Numbered from the stretch's first letter, positions 34,558-45,062 are shown. The stretch: 64,000 nt of DNA from Mermis nigrescens (GCA_036768485.1 JAVLUZ010000341.1:3121468-3185467); one strand, 5' to 3'. A program made the numbers and translations. Notes: generated by a model not told the origin, from the sequence alone.

Positions 34558-34808
34558 CATACGTGGGCAGCAAGAAAATTCTGGGGAGGGTGCGAGATTT
34601 TCGAAGGTCAAAAAATGGCCTTAAAAATGGTGGTATGGCGATAAGAACACCATTTTTCGACGTTTCTCATCAAGCACTATCCATTTGCATAAAAAAATTA
34701 CGAAAAAAACGAGGAAAAAAATTTCAAAAATTGAATTCTGGGGGAGGTATTTTGATTTCTGGGGGTATTTTGGTTTCTGGGGGGTGCATACCCCACGCCC
34801 AGAGTGTG
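34558..34808 (+). mobile_element. Family B MITE
   Basis: Starts CATACGTGGGCAGCAAG and ends CACGCCCAGAGTGTG. The B core is well preserved. Flanks GGGGCCTG and GCTGAGAG do not match, so one side has changed. Confidence 0.75.
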
Positions 34809-34891
34809 GCTGAGAGGGTATAACCCATACTTAAGTTTTGAAAAATCACGTACTATCAAGCGATTTTGAGATAATGAAAGATACCGCAAAA

Positions 34892-35064
34892 CAGTGGCGG
34901 ATCTAGGATTTTCCTAAGGGGGGCGGTACCCCTAAGGGGGGGGGGGCGGAACCCTGACTTGGGCGGAAAAATTAGCCGTTTTCACCCAAAAATCGCTAAA
35001 AATCGCTCAAAAATGCTTAATTTTGCGCACTATTTTGGGCCAATGGGGGCGGCCCCGCGCCCTG
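34892..35064 (+). mobile_element. Family A hAT MITE, short form
   Basis: Starts CAGTGGCGGATCTAGG and ends GGCCCCGCGCCCTG. The duplication CCGCAAAA is perfect at 34884-34891 and 35065-35072. This short subfamily (170-205 bp) recurs at 44069, 45375 and 54074 and shares the GGGCGGAAAAATTAGCCG-type middle. Confidence 0.92.
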
Positions 35065-35676
35065 CCGCAAAATAATTTTTGAACTTGCTGCGGAAAAAAC
35101 GCCAGAAATTTAACCTTGTAAAATGGTAAAACTGTCAATTTTCCGGCGCTACGCAACGTATTGATAAATTTATATATTTTTCATCGGTAGAAATCCATAA
35201 ATTGGATAAATTTAAGTAGTAAGGGTCAAGAAAATCCAGTTTAATGTGCTACTGCATCATATTAAATTACCTTAACATTCAAATATGTTAGCCGTCTTTG
35301 TACGTGTGCAAATAGAACACAATGACCTTGATTTGCTATATGACCATTCCAGGTTTTCACCAGGCACGTAGCTCTGGGGGGTGGAAAGGGGGGGGGTCCA
35401 GAACTTTTCTCCTGAACTCAAATGGATCGAGTTTTGGCGCAAAAAAAATTTTTTTTGAAGTTTTAGCTAAAACAGCAAAATCTAACACTAGTATAGAAAT
35501 GTGAACAAAAATGTATGCAAAAAATCCTAAATAGGAAAACTGCACACTTGAGAAGGCAACTTTTAGGGCCTGGAAGTGCTCGTCAGCGAAAAATCAACGA
35601 ATTCGTCGATCATTTTGTCTATTTTTTTCAACTGACGGTCAAATCTGATAGAGGCCATTGTGTTATAAGTACCAAT

Positions 35677-36551
35677 CAGAGGCGGATTCAAGGGGGGTGG
35701 CCGCCACACATGGGCGTGGAGGGGAAGTTTGGGGGTTATGCACCCCCCAGAAGATGAAAATACCCCCCCCCCAGAAATCGAAATGCCCCCCCAGAAAAAT
35801 TTTTTGCTTTTTTAGCAATTTTTTGATGCCATTGGATAGAGCTTGATGAAAAACGTCGAAAAATGAAGTTTTTTTGCCATACGACCACTTTTAAGACCAT
35901 TTTTTGACCTTTAAAAATTTTTTCACCCCCCAGAATTTCGATGCTGCCCACCTATGGTGGCTGCTCCCCTCCATTTGCCAATGATGTTTGGCGAGATAAA
36001 AAATGGATATGCAATTTGCAATGATTTTTGGCCGTCAGTGACCATAATTTCTCAAATTTTTCCGGGGCTACGCGTCGAATGATACGTATTAATGACATTT
36101 GTTTACTTTCTTTGCGACCTGGAAGCCATTTTCTGTTCATTTAGGTTGCAAAACAATTTTAACAGCAGAAACAGCTATTTTTGCATAGTTTTCTTCTATT
36201 TTCAATTAAAATTTCGATGTTTCGCATCAAATGCTATAAATACGGGAGATCAAGCAGTAAATCAAGCTTCTAAACGTCTATCCGCTTTATTTCTCAAATT
36301 TTCCGGCGCTTGGCGCCAGATTTTTGTTGAAGTCGAAGGAATTTAACGATTTTTCCGCACAAAATTGTCAAATATTATAAAATATTTAGAAAAAATATTG
36401 GGTCAGAAGTGATTTTATGTAAAAGTATACAATTTAAAACACTGAAAAAACGCTATTTCGCGCGTTAAGGGCAAATTTTTGGACCTATTTTTAAGTGTTT
36501 TCGGAAAACTAGGGATACCGCCCCTTTAGGAAAATCCTAAATTCGCCACTG
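35677..36551 (-). mobile_element. Family A hAT MITE, long form, with nested B
   Basis: Ends: CAGAGGCGGATTCAAGG and, on the complement, CAGTGGCGAATTTAGG. Flanks GTACCAAT (35669-35676) and GTACCACT (36552-36559) match at 7 of 8. Without the nested B it is about 615 bp, like the copies at 7672 and 56333. Confidence 0.9.
35705..35956 (-). mobile_element. Family B hAT MITE nested in family A
   Basis: Starts CACACATGGGCGTGG and ends CTGCCCACCTATG. Flanks GTGGCCGC and GTGGCTGC match at 7 of 8. The target is the GGCGGCCGC block near the A end. Confidence 0.9.
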
Positions 36552-36681
36552 GTACCACTTACTGTAATTTTAGGGCAAAAATTTTCAATGTACTCAATAG
36601 AATTCATTCTGTGTTTTTAACGGATATTTGCCGAAACGCTGAAAATAAGAGCAGTCTACGTGCATGCATTGTTAACTAAAA

Positions 36682-36702
36682 GCCTAAGCCTAAGCCTAAG
36701 CC
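36682..36702 (-). repeat. Interstitial telomere-like repeat
   Basis: Three and a half units of GCCTAA, which is TTAGGC on the minus strand, the telomere hexamer of nematodes. The tract is exact but only 21 bp, so chance or slippage cannot be excluded. Confidence 0.5.
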
Positions 36703-36952
36703 GTTTTTGCACCTAAACTCAAACAACATAGCTTTAGGAAAAACGAATCCTGAATTTAGGAGATATTTTTCCCATGTTATAAAATTTTACTAAACTAGAA
36801 AGCGAACAGTGGACCACGCTCTTGCAAAGTTTCAGCTGCTAGTTTTAAATGCATGCTACAGTACATCTTTCTTAGTGCAAGGGTATAGAGCGTTTTTCTG
36901 CCTATCAATCTTTGGTATCCCCCCTGAAAGTTTGACCTCGTACAGTTGCACA

Positions 36953-37574
36953 TATAGGTGAGCGGCACCAGTGGTGCAATTTTTTTTCAAAGAAAAAAAT
37001 GGCTCAAAAATGGTGGTATGGCCAAAAAACACCATTTTTTAACCTTATCGGGTACTATCCATTGGCATAAAAAAATTGTGATAAAAAACAAAAAAATTGA
37101 ATTCTGAGGGGGTTATGTTGGTTTCTGGGGGGTGCATACCATACATGATCTTGGGGGGTTTCACCCCCGCAGAATCATTTTTCACCCCCCCCGCAAAAAT
37201 TTTCACCCCCCCCCAGAATTGGCGATTTTTCAAAAGTTTCCTAAGCTTACCTGAAAATTGGTAGAAAAATTGTCTTTTTAAGGGTTTTTGGCTATCTATT
37301 CGCTCAAATCGCCAAATTTTCGGCGCTTCGCGCCATATATTCATGTTTTGAGCGATATATTGGTCAATTTATACGACTTTTTCGAAATTTTTTTCATGAT
37401 TTCTTGCTCTAGAAGGATAGAGTATCGTCAGAAACACCAAAAAACGATGTTTTTCAACGCGTACCGGCCATTTTTGGGCCCAAAAAAGGCACTTTAGGTT
37501 TTCACCCCCCCCCAGAATTCCCATACTGTGCATGTATGGTACATACCCCCCGAAACCCCTCACGTCCATGTATG
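36953..37574 (+). mobile_element. Family B MITE split by family C
   Basis: Starts TATAGGTGAGCGGCACC and ends CACGTCCATGTATG. Flanks GTTGCACA (36945-36952) and TTTGCACA (37575-37582) match at 7 of 8. Family C occupies 37140-37538. It begins 104 bp beyond the thioredoxin reductase stop, in what should be the 3' UTR or flank. Confidence 0.8.
37140..37538 (+). mobile_element. Family C hAT MITE nested in family B
   Basis: Starts CATACATGATCTTGGGG and ends CTGTGCATGTATG. Flanks GTGCATAC and GTACATAC match at 7 of 8. The hairpin CGGCGCTTCGCGCC is near 37320. Confidence 0.9.
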
Positions 37575-37685
37575 TTTGCACACCTATGGAGCATAAAAAG
37601 CTAAAAATTGCGAAATATATGCCGAAAATCGACTTTTTAGCAAGACTAACATAAATATAATTGACCTTTGACCGATCAGAGCCAA

Positions 37686-37815
37686 TTAACCTCAGCATCC
37701 CGTAACTGTGGGTCTTTCGCCAGATCTTTTGGTAATTCGGACTTTGGCAATTTCCTCGGCGCACGTAGGATGAATGCCCACCGTCTTTTGCAAGTCGTCT
37801 ACTGTAGCACCCAAC
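37686..37815 (-). CDS. TXNRD: Thioredoxin reductase (selenoprotein), last exon
   Basis: This exon encodes the C-terminus of the flavoenzyme that reduces thioredoxin with NADPH. After a GTCAG acceptor the first G completes an Arg codon. The frame reads LGATVDDLQKTVGIHPTCAE, in which the His-Pro and following Glu are the conserved acid/base pair of the family. ITKRSG follows, then Gly-Cys-TGA-Gly-TAA. That ending is the GCUG redox tail of animal thioredoxin reductases, so TGA at 37692-37694 is read as selenocysteine and TAA at 37688-37686 is the true stop. Reading TGA as stop would remove the second redox centre. Five exons in matching phase (51905-37686) give about 264 residues, roughly the C-terminal half. 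Confidence 0.95.
37692..37694 (-). promoter_or_regulatory. Selenocysteine UGA codon
   Basis: In-frame TGA between TGC and GGT-TAA at the end of thioredoxin reductase. Recoding needs a SECIS hairpin in the 3' UTR. I could not recognise one in the 100 bp between the stop and the nearest transposon, nor confidently beyond it. Confidence 0.9.
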
Positions 37816-38107
37816 CTGACCCCGAAACGTAGATTAAGACGCAAATTTATGCCCAAAAGTGGGGAAAGAGGGATAAGAAATCTCAGTCAATGTATGGGCA
37901 AAAATTTCATAGGCGGAAAAACGGAAAGTTTCGCGCTTAAATTTTTAAATCGAAACAATATTTTATTATTTATAAAATTATGAGGAAAATTTGATATTTT
38001 TGTCCAAGAGCAGGGATCTCAAAAAAAGGAGAGACAAGTAATGAGAGGAAAATTTTTGAATAACTTTACGAAAAACGACTTCATCTTCTACGTAGTTGGA
38101 TTATTAT

Positions 38108-38283
38108 TAGGCACGTATCCCTGGGGTGAATGGGGGGTGGGTTCGAATCCCCAAAAATTCAGAAAGATCGGAAAAATAGGACTTTTCAAACGTTATTTTG
38201 TGCTATTTTCGGCCTTTTAGGGTTCAGTCCCCCCGAAATTGGTGTCGCCCCCCCCCAAAATAGGACGGCCAGCTACGTGCCCG
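38108..38283 (+). mobile_element. Family D hAT MITE
   Basis: Starts TAGGCACGTATCCCTGGGG and ends CCAGCTACGTGCCCG. The duplication ATTATTAT is perfect at 38100-38107 and 38284-38291, though low in complexity. It lies in the last thioredoxin reductase intron. Confidence 0.82.
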
Positions 38284-38313
38284 ATTATTATTATAAAGAG
38301 AAATGCTATCCAC

Positions 38314-38726
38314 CATGCATGCACAGTATGGGAATTCTGGGGGGGGGTGAAAACCTAATGTGCCTTTTTTGGGCCCAAAAAAGGCCGGTACGCCGTAAAA
38401 AACATCGTTTTTTGGCGTTTCTGACGATACTCTATCCTTCTAGAGCATAAAATCATGAAAAAAATTTCGAAAACAGTCGAATAAATTGACCAATATATCA
38501 CTTAAAACATGAGTATATGGCGCGAAGCGCCGAAAAATTTGGCGATTTTGAGCAACTAGATAGCCAAAAACCCTTTAAAAAGACACTTTTTCTACCAATT
38601 TTCAGGTGAGTTTAGGAAACTTTTGAAAAATCGCCAATTCTGGGGGGAGGGGGTGAAAAATTTTTTGCGGGGGGTGAAAAATGATTCTGCGGGGGTGAAA
38701 CCCCCCAAACCCCAAGATCATGTATG
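38314..38726 (-). mobile_element. Family C hAT MITE in TXNRD intron
   Basis: Starts CATGCATGCACAGTATGG and ends CAAGATCATGTATG. The duplication CTATCCAC is perfect at 38306-38313 and 38727-38734. The hairpin TGGCGCGAAGCGCCG is near 38518. Confidence 0.92.
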
Positions 38727-38858
38727 CTATCCACTAATCACTTTCTGGGAAATATATTCTATTAAACGAGGGAACGCAAAAATCGTCCATGAAATATACA
38801 ATATTTGCATTATCAAAATTCCGGGTTGGCGACGAATAATGCGAAAGCATGCGTCTAT

Positions 38859-39240
38859 CATACACGATAGGGGGAGGGTTTCAGCTCCCAGAAAAATTTT
38901 CACCCCATGTTTCGCGATTTTTCAAAAGATTTCAAAAATTTACTAATAAAATCCGTAGAAGAGGTGTTTTTTAAGAGTTTCTAGCTATCCATTTGCTCAA
39001 AAATGTCAAATTTTCGGCGCTCCAACCCATATATGCACTCGAGTTTTGACTATATATATTGTTCAATTAATTCGAATGTTTTTGATTTTGTCCGGAAATT
39101 TTCGTATTCTGATGCTCTAGAAAGATAGGGCATCGTCAGAAGCGCCGAAAAATATTGTTTTTAATGCATATCCATTATTTTTAAGCCCAAAAGAGGCACT
39201 TCAAAATGTCAGCCACAGAATTAGCATGCTGTGCATGTCT
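38859..39240 (+). mobile_element. Family C MITE, older copy
   Basis: Starts CATACACGATAGGGGGAGGG and ends CATGCTGTGCATGTCT. The flanks match at about 5 of 8. The central block (GATAGGGCATCGTCAGAAGC) is typical of family C. Confidence 0.7.
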
Positions 39241-39828
39241 AGTTTCTACTACATGATAAAATTTTTAAACTTGAGCTTAGTTTAGCTCCGTTAATTCAAA
39301 CACCTAAACAGTTTAGACTGGATCGCAAACACAAAACGAAAAAAATAATAATGAAAATAAATAAAAATGAAATAAAAATAAAATTTACAGTGAATAACAG
39401 GCTGATGTGATGAGACAATAATTTAAACAGATCAAGTGACAAAATAATGCAAAAAGGATACATATAAACTATGCGGAATATGGGCAAAAGTTAACTTTAC
39501 TTAAAACACCATTACAGTCCGCTAAGTCGCAGTCATAGTGGGCACAAAAAGTTTAAGTAGATACCTAAAAAAGCCAGCCCGTAAACGTACGGTTTCAAAA
39601 TTTAATTCACATAACTAATTTCGCAAAAACCAGCTAGATTTATGTGAATCAGTCATTAAGCAAAGAGTATAAATAAAAATCTAAGTGTAAACTAAGGCAT
39701 ACGCGCGATTATGAAAAATGGTGGTGAATTTTCAAGCTTATTTTTCCTCTACAAATCGTAATCCGCATCTGTCTCGAGCACTTAGTTTTTTGTAAATTGT
39801 TAAAATTATGACAATGTCACCGTACTGA

Positions 39829-40007
39829 CAAGCACTTACCTGATCGTCCTACTTTGGGGGACCAACACCAATTTTGGGGGGTTAAGTCTAAAAAAGGCCA
39901 AAAATAGCACAAAATAACGTTTAGAAAGTCATATTTTTCCGATTTTTCTGAATTATGGGAAAGGGGGTTCGAACACCCCCCCCATTCCCCCTAGAGATAC
40001 TTGCCTG
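39829..40007 (+). mobile_element. Family D MITE in TXNRD intron
   Basis: Starts CAAGCACTTACCTGATCG and ends GATACTTGCCTG. Flanks CGTACTGA and CTTAATGA match at 6 of 8. It ends 75 bp from a coding exon. Confidence 0.7.
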
Positions 40008-40082
40008 CTTAATGACCTTATTTTTCAGTCCGCATAATGTATATTCCTATCGTATGCTCGCATTATCTCTTCTTAAACGTAC

Positions 40083-40252
40083 CTTAGGGCCGTCGCGAAA
40101 CCCTGAGTCACTTCGCCAGCGTTGGGCCCCAAAAAATGAAGGCCCAATATGGTCCGGGGATGACTTCGTTTACACACAACCTTCAGATAACATTTACCCT
40201 CGTCTCTGTGCGGTATGGCGAATTCGAGGGGAGTGTAAAATGCGTGGAAAAT
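40083..40252 (-). CDS. TXNRD: Thioredoxin reductase exon, dimer-interface domain
   Basis: On the minus strand, after ACTGCAG, the frame reads IFHAFYTPLEFAIPHRDEGK, CYLKVVC, then ILGLHFLGPNAGEVTQGFAT and ALR. PLE, the Cys-Tyr-Lys strand and GPNAGEVTQGFA mark the C-terminal dimerisation domain of thioredoxin reductase. The donor AAG|gtacgt leaves phase 2, and the next exon's G completes Arg. On the 5' side, IE|IFHAFYTPLEF keeps the family spacing exactly. Confidence 0.95.
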
Positions 40253-40706
40253 CTGCAGTGTAAAGAGAGTACTAAAGTAAACCCGTTATACTTTATTTAC
40301 AGCTGTTGGAAATAATTGTAGAAATTCTCTACTCCAAAACAAGCCTTGTCACATTTGCAAATAACCCGACAAGAACATTAGATACGGTGAAACCTGTCAC
40401 TAAAATACAGAATGTAAAGTGCTGAAATCTACAACGCAGCTTCACTAGCTATTAGAAATGTGAGCAGAACGCTATCACCCATTCATTACATTATTGCCTA
40501 TCTTGCAAATTACCCGTCAGGAAATTTTATGGGGGACTCTTCCTTAAAATATAGTGCAAACTGATGAAACTCACTACGCTGTTTCATTTCAAAGTCGATT
40601 GAATAGCTTAAAAGCCACCGTGGTGAAAGTTTTTTTATAGGAAATTGGAATGGAAGAGCTGTTAGGGAAAATTATATCGGCAGTCGAAAGGCACGTATCT
40701 CTGGGG

Positions 40707-41500
40707 CAGTGGCGGATCTAGGATTTAACTCAAGGGTGAACGGTATCCCAACTTTTCCAAAAACAGTCAAAAATAGGTTACAAAATTTGCCCTTAACACG
40801 CGGAATGGCGTTTTTTCTGTGTTTTATATTATATGCTTCTACATAAAATCATTTTTGACGCAGTCTTTTCCAGAAAATTTTAAAATTTTCGACAATTTTG
40901 TGCGAAAAAATCATTAAATTTTTTTTGACTTTAACGAAAATCTGGCGCGAAGCGCCAGAAAATTCGTAAAATTGGAAGCGAATAGACGTCTTAAAGCATG
41001 ATTTACTGCTTGATTTCCTGTATTTATAGCATTTGATGCGAGGCATCGAACTTTTTAATTGAAAATAGAAGAAAACTATGCAAAAATAGCTGTTTCTGAT
41101 CTTAAGATTGTTTTGAAACCTACATATATGCAGGCACGTACCTGGCCCTCCTATTTTGGGGAGACCAACACCAATTTTGGGGGGTCTAAGCCAAAAATAG
41201 CACAAAACAACGTGTAAGTCTTATTTTTCCGGTTTTTTATTAATTTTGGGGGGTCCGGACCCCCCAGTCCCCCCACAGCTACGTGCCTGCATATATGAAC
41301 AGAAAATGGCTTCCAGGGCGCCAATAAAGTAAATAAATGTCATTAAAAGGTATCATCCGGCGCATGCCGCCGAAAAATCTTAGAAATTATGGTCAATAAT
41401 GGCCAAAAATCATTTCAAATTGCATATCCATCCTTTATCTCGTCAAATTTTTTTGGCCAATGGGGGGGGCGGCCGCCCTCCGCCCCTGAAATCCGCCCCC
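40707..41500 (+). mobile_element. Family A MITE with nested family D
   Basis: Starts CAGTGGCGGATCTAGG; the right end near CTGAAATCCGCCCCCC is altered. It is inserted next to a D-like fragment (AGGCACGTATCTCTGGGG at 40689-40706). No duplication is found, so the right edge is approximate. The hairpin TGGCGCGAAGCGCCAG is near 40943. Confidence 0.75.
41131..41289 (+). mobile_element. Family D hAT MITE nested in family A
   Basis: Starts CAGGCACGTACCTGG and ends CAGCTACGTGCCTG. The duplication CATATATG is perfect at 41123-41130 and 41290-41297. At 159 bp it is a compact full family D copy. Confidence 0.93.
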
Positions 41501-41509
41501 CGCATATCA

Positions 41510-42299
41510 CCAAATATGTATACACGCAATCCTAATTCTTTTCGGGTTTCGAGCCTTTTTTAGCAGCATAGCCCTTGACATTTGAGAGTTTTCCAGCCAT
41601 CGGCTCAGCTTTAAACTTTAGAAAATATGGTATTTAAAATACTATAATTGTAAATTTTTACTTTATTTTATACTTTGCACTTTATGTTTTACACTTTAAG
41701 CTTTACTGTTCGGCTGTTATTAATTTTTTGCCCCCTTTCTCGAATTTCCACAAATTTTCCCTTTGCCGCGCGAGACGGTCCATTTTGGCCCGTTTGTTCG
41801 TTCAACCCGTATTCTCATGTTTTACGCCTAATATGTATACACAGACGCACACTCGTAGCGTTTACGCGGTTTTCGGCTCGAGTGATGTTGGAACTGATTT
41901 TTGACGAACGCGTTGGCGTCCGAATTTCGATTTAATGTTGCCGTACGGCCGTTTGAACGACTTTGTAAAATAACAATAAAAGCAGTAGCACCTAAATTTA
42001 TGGATTCCAGAGTCCTACAAAGTCAGAAAATTGTGTTTGGCTTGAAAAAGACCATTTTTTACCTTCCTGATCGAAATCCATTCGTAGGCATCAAAAATAA
42101 GCGCAAAAGAGTTGGTAAAATATCAAAATTTAATTTCGGAGGTGCGCAAGGTCAAACTTTTAGGTAGAAATAAAAAATCAAAATTTTGAGGATAGCTTAG
42201 TGCTTTATAAAAACGATTTTACTGCAAAAAAAGATTGTATCGCTTTAAAACCATCGGTTTGCAGCATTTTTTAGCTAAGTTATAGCATTTTTTCCGAAT
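41510..42299. other. TXNRD intron, unassigned
   Basis: AT-rich intronic sequence with no clear repeat ends. Around 41660-41710 there is a run of CTTTA/TTTACA phrases. Confidence 0.35.
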
Positions 42300-42480
42300 G
42301 GACCGCTTCCAAAATTTTCAACTTTTCGGGTCCAGGTCTTAGCAAATGAAAATTTTGGGTCCGGGTCTTAGGTAATGAAACTTTTGGGTTCGAGTCCGGG
42401 TCCTGGAAAATAAACATTTCGGGTCCGAGTCCGGGTCTTCGGCCTTGGACCCGGCCGGATCCGGGTCCGGGTTCAATCTG
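42300..42480. repeat. GGGTCC hexamer array
   Basis: Repeats of GGGTCCGGGTCTT and TCCGGGTCCGGG, ending in CCCGGCCGGATCC. This is the same style as the subterminal arrays of the hAT-like elements at 2186, 3363 and 59285, but only one side is present. Confidence 0.65.
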
Positions 42481-42634
42481 CGTTCATAATTTATATATAC
42501 AAGCCGTTGTCATCAATACTTACAACGTTAAGCGTGGACAAGATTCTAGCCGGTAGTAAGATCGCTGAGCGCCTTGTTAATGTATAATTTAGCATCAGAT
42601 ATACTCGTAACAAGGGTTTCAAAAGACGTACGAC

Positions 42635-42872
42635 CATAGGTGGGCGGCACGTAAATTCTGGGGGTGCAAGATATGTCAAAGTACAAAAAAATGGCCGTAA
42701 AAATGGTGGTATGGCGGGAAAACATCATTTTTCAACGTTTCTCATCGAGCACTATCCATTGTCATCGATAAATTGCGAAAAAAACGAGAAAAAATTTCAA
42801 AAATTGAATTTTCGGGGGTATTTTGGTTTTTGGGGGTTGCATTTCCCGTGCAACCATCCAAGCCCAGGTGTG
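42635..42872 (+). mobile_element. Family B hAT MITE
   Basis: Starts CATAGGTGGGCGGCACG and ends AAGCCCAGGTGTG. Flanks CGTACGAC (42627-42634) and CCTACGAC (42873-42880) match at 7 of 8. It lies in the 8.7-kb TXNRD intron. Confidence 0.88.
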
Positions 42873-42981
42873 CCTACGACGAGTAAACATGCTAAACTTC
42901 CATTCTGGAACTTGTAATTACATTATATTCTTATTCGGGAAGAGGTTTATTCTATCCTGAAACACAGACATACGAGCTAGC

Positions 42982-43268
42982 CATAGGTGGGCAGCACAAA
43001 AATTCTGGGGAGGGGGGGGTGACAAAATTTTCAAAGGTCAAAAATGGTCTTAAAAGTGGTCGTATGGCGAAAAAAACACCATTTTTCGATGTTTCTCATC
43101 GACCACTATCCAATGGCATCAAAAAATCGCTAAAACAGGGAAAAAAATTTTCAAAATTTGAATTCTGGGGGGAATTTGATTTCTGGAGAGGAGGTATTTT
43201 GATTTCTGCGGGGGGGGAATTTCAACTTATGGGGGTGCATACCCAAGCCCCACCAACGCCCATGTGTG
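42982..43268 (+). mobile_element. Family B hAT MITE
   Basis: Starts CATAGGTGGGCAGCAC and ends CGCCCATGTGTG. The duplication GAGCTAGC is perfect at 42974-42981 and 43269-43276. Confidence 0.92.
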
Positions 43269-43299
43269 GAGCTAGCCCATTTTTAGTTGTTTAGGAGCG

Positions 43300-43588
43300 A
43301 TCGCTAAAATAAAAAGTGTGAATGCGTTCATATGCGATTCTACATGATAAAAAGGCAATTTTCGACATGTTTTGCGTTTTTGGATAACTTTTTTTGTAAT
43401 ATTAAACAAAGAGTAACTTATTAGGCGAAAATTTCGTAAATTTTACCAGTTTAAACTTAATTTCTAAGTCTTCAGAGGACAAAAACGCAAAAAAACGAAG
43501 CAAACGTACATATTACAAAAACTGGCGCGGGGCGCCGGAAGTTTTTAAAATTTTTTTAGCTCAATTTAAGCTGCATACGTGTGCAGGG
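43300..43588 (+). mobile_element. Family K repeat
   Basis: Similar in order to 55105-55620: TTTTCGACATGTTT, a TAAACTTAATTT phrase, CAAAAACGCAAAAAA and a hairpin TGGCGCGGGGCGCCGG near 43522. Ends not resolved. Confidence 0.45.
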
Positions 43589-43739
43589 AAAATTTATTTA
43601 CCCCTATTGCTCAGATACAAAAGGACCTTGCAAATAGAATGACCACAATTTTGAGATCAAAGAATGGTCGTACAATAAATTGTGGTCATTCTATTTGCAA
43701 GGTCCTTTTGTATCTGAGCAATAGGGGTAAATAAATTTT
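43589..43739. repeat. Perfect 63-bp inverted repeat, 25-bp loop
   Basis: The left arm 43589-43651 and the right arm 43677-43739 are exact reverse complements over 63 bp, around a 25-bp spacer. The arms begin AAAATTTATTTACCCC. No other copy was noticed in the window. Perfect identity suggests a recent origin, gene conversion or an assembly fold-back artefact. Confidence 0.95.
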
Positions 43740-43765
43740 GTTCATTTCTTATACGTACATGTAGT

Positions 43766-44335
43766 CAGGCGCGTATCCAGGATTCGGCCAAAGGGGGGGC
43801 AACATGAGTTGGTCCATGTCTGAAAAAATCGTCGGGAAAGCTAGCAAAAACCGCATTTTTCCACGAAACGCGCTATCCAGCAAGGTGATGAAATTTAAAC
43901 TTTTTTTGAAAAAATTTGTTTTTACACAAAAATGGTATGAAAAAGTGTCATTTTTTGATTGCGCTTGGGCCGAAATGATGGAAAATACTAAGCGTCGAAA
44001 ATCTGAAGATTTTACGTCAAAAACAGTTGGCTTTTTCCATCTTTCCGTGCATTATCTTTCCTTTCATACAGGGGCGGATTTAGGGAGGGCGGGAGGGGGG
44101 CGGCCGCCTCCCTCATTGGCCCAAAATAGTGCGCAAAATTAAGCATTTTGAGCGATTTTTTAGCGATTTTCGGGTTAAAACGGCTAATTTTTCCGCCCAA
44201 GTCAGGGTTCCGCCCCCCTTAGGGGTACCGCCTCCCCCCTTAGGAAAATCCTGGATCCGCCACTGCTTTCAAAATTTTTTTCCAGTAAAGGGGAGGATGC
44301 GGTCGCCCCCCTCACTCGCCTTAAATACGGCCCTG
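43766..44335 (+). mobile_element. Family H hAT MITE with nested A
   Basis: Starts CAGGCGCGTATCCAGG and ends TAAATACGGCCCTG. Flanks CATGTAGT (43758-43765) and CTTGTAGT (44336-44343) match at 7 of 8. This intact copy defines the ends of the split copy at 3352-7046. Confidence 0.85.
44069..44265 (+). mobile_element. Family A short hAT MITE nested in H
   Basis: Starts CAGGGGCGGATTTAGG and ends GGATCCGCCACTG. Flanks CTTTCATA and CTTTCAAA match at 7 of 8. Confidence 0.9.
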
Positions 44336-44361
44336 CTTGTAGTAAATTTTAGTGTTCCAAC

Positions 44362-45029
44362 CTCTGTTTTTTTGTATTCAGCAAAGATTTTTCCCCATGT
44401 ACAAAGACTTTTCGGGACCGTCTTTATACACGTAGAAAGATTTTTGGGAAGACAAAAATTGCAAAAATGGTCTAAAATTCAAAAAAAAATTCGGCGCTTC
44501 GCGTCGAAATGAGTAATTGTGTGTTCAATATATCTTTACAAAGACAGGAATCGCATTTCAAAACAAAAAATGTCAAGTTTTCCGGCGCTTCGCGCCGTTT
44601 CAAGACGATTCTTAGTGATTTTTGCCTTAGAGACCCAGAAATTACCTAAAATACACTACTAAAAGTCGAACAACTCTGTTTTTATAACACTAAAACCGCT
44701 ACTGTACCATATTTTAGTACCCAAGAATTTGTGTGTACAGAATGTACAAAGATTTTTTGGACGACAAAAACTGTAAAAAGGTGTAAAATTCCCGAACATT
44801 TTCGGCGCTTCGCGCCGAAATTAGTTCTTCTTTGTCCTACATATCTTTAAAATGGCAGAATTTGCATTTAGAATGGAAAAATGTCAAAATCGAAAACCCT
44901 GTTTTACTACACTAAAATCGCAACTGTACTATATGAAAGTACACAAAAATTTGCATGTACAAAATGTACAGACTTTTGGGGACCATGCTTTGTACATGTA
45001 CAAACGGACTTTGTCCGAAAAAAACACTG
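44362..45029 (+). mobile_element. Family E MITE
   Basis: Starts CTCTGTTTTTTTGTATTC and ends CGAAAAAAACACTG. Flanks GTTCCAAC and GTTCTTTC match at 5 of 8. Three hairpins of GGCGCTTCGCGCC type lie near 44492, 44582 and 44801. Confidence 0.78.
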
Positions 45030-45062
45030 GTTCTTTCTATAATATACTTAAATGCATATATG

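Noticed and set aside
37620..37685. A SECIS-like CTGATC ... GTCGAT pairing just after the thioredoxin reductase stop
   Set aside because: The bases next to the supposed UGA/GA quartet do not form a helix, so I do not claim it.
41675..42167. Two overlapping plus frames of about 87 codons
   Set aside because: No domain, no splice context, and they lie inside the 8.7-kb thioredoxin reductase intron on the opposite strand.
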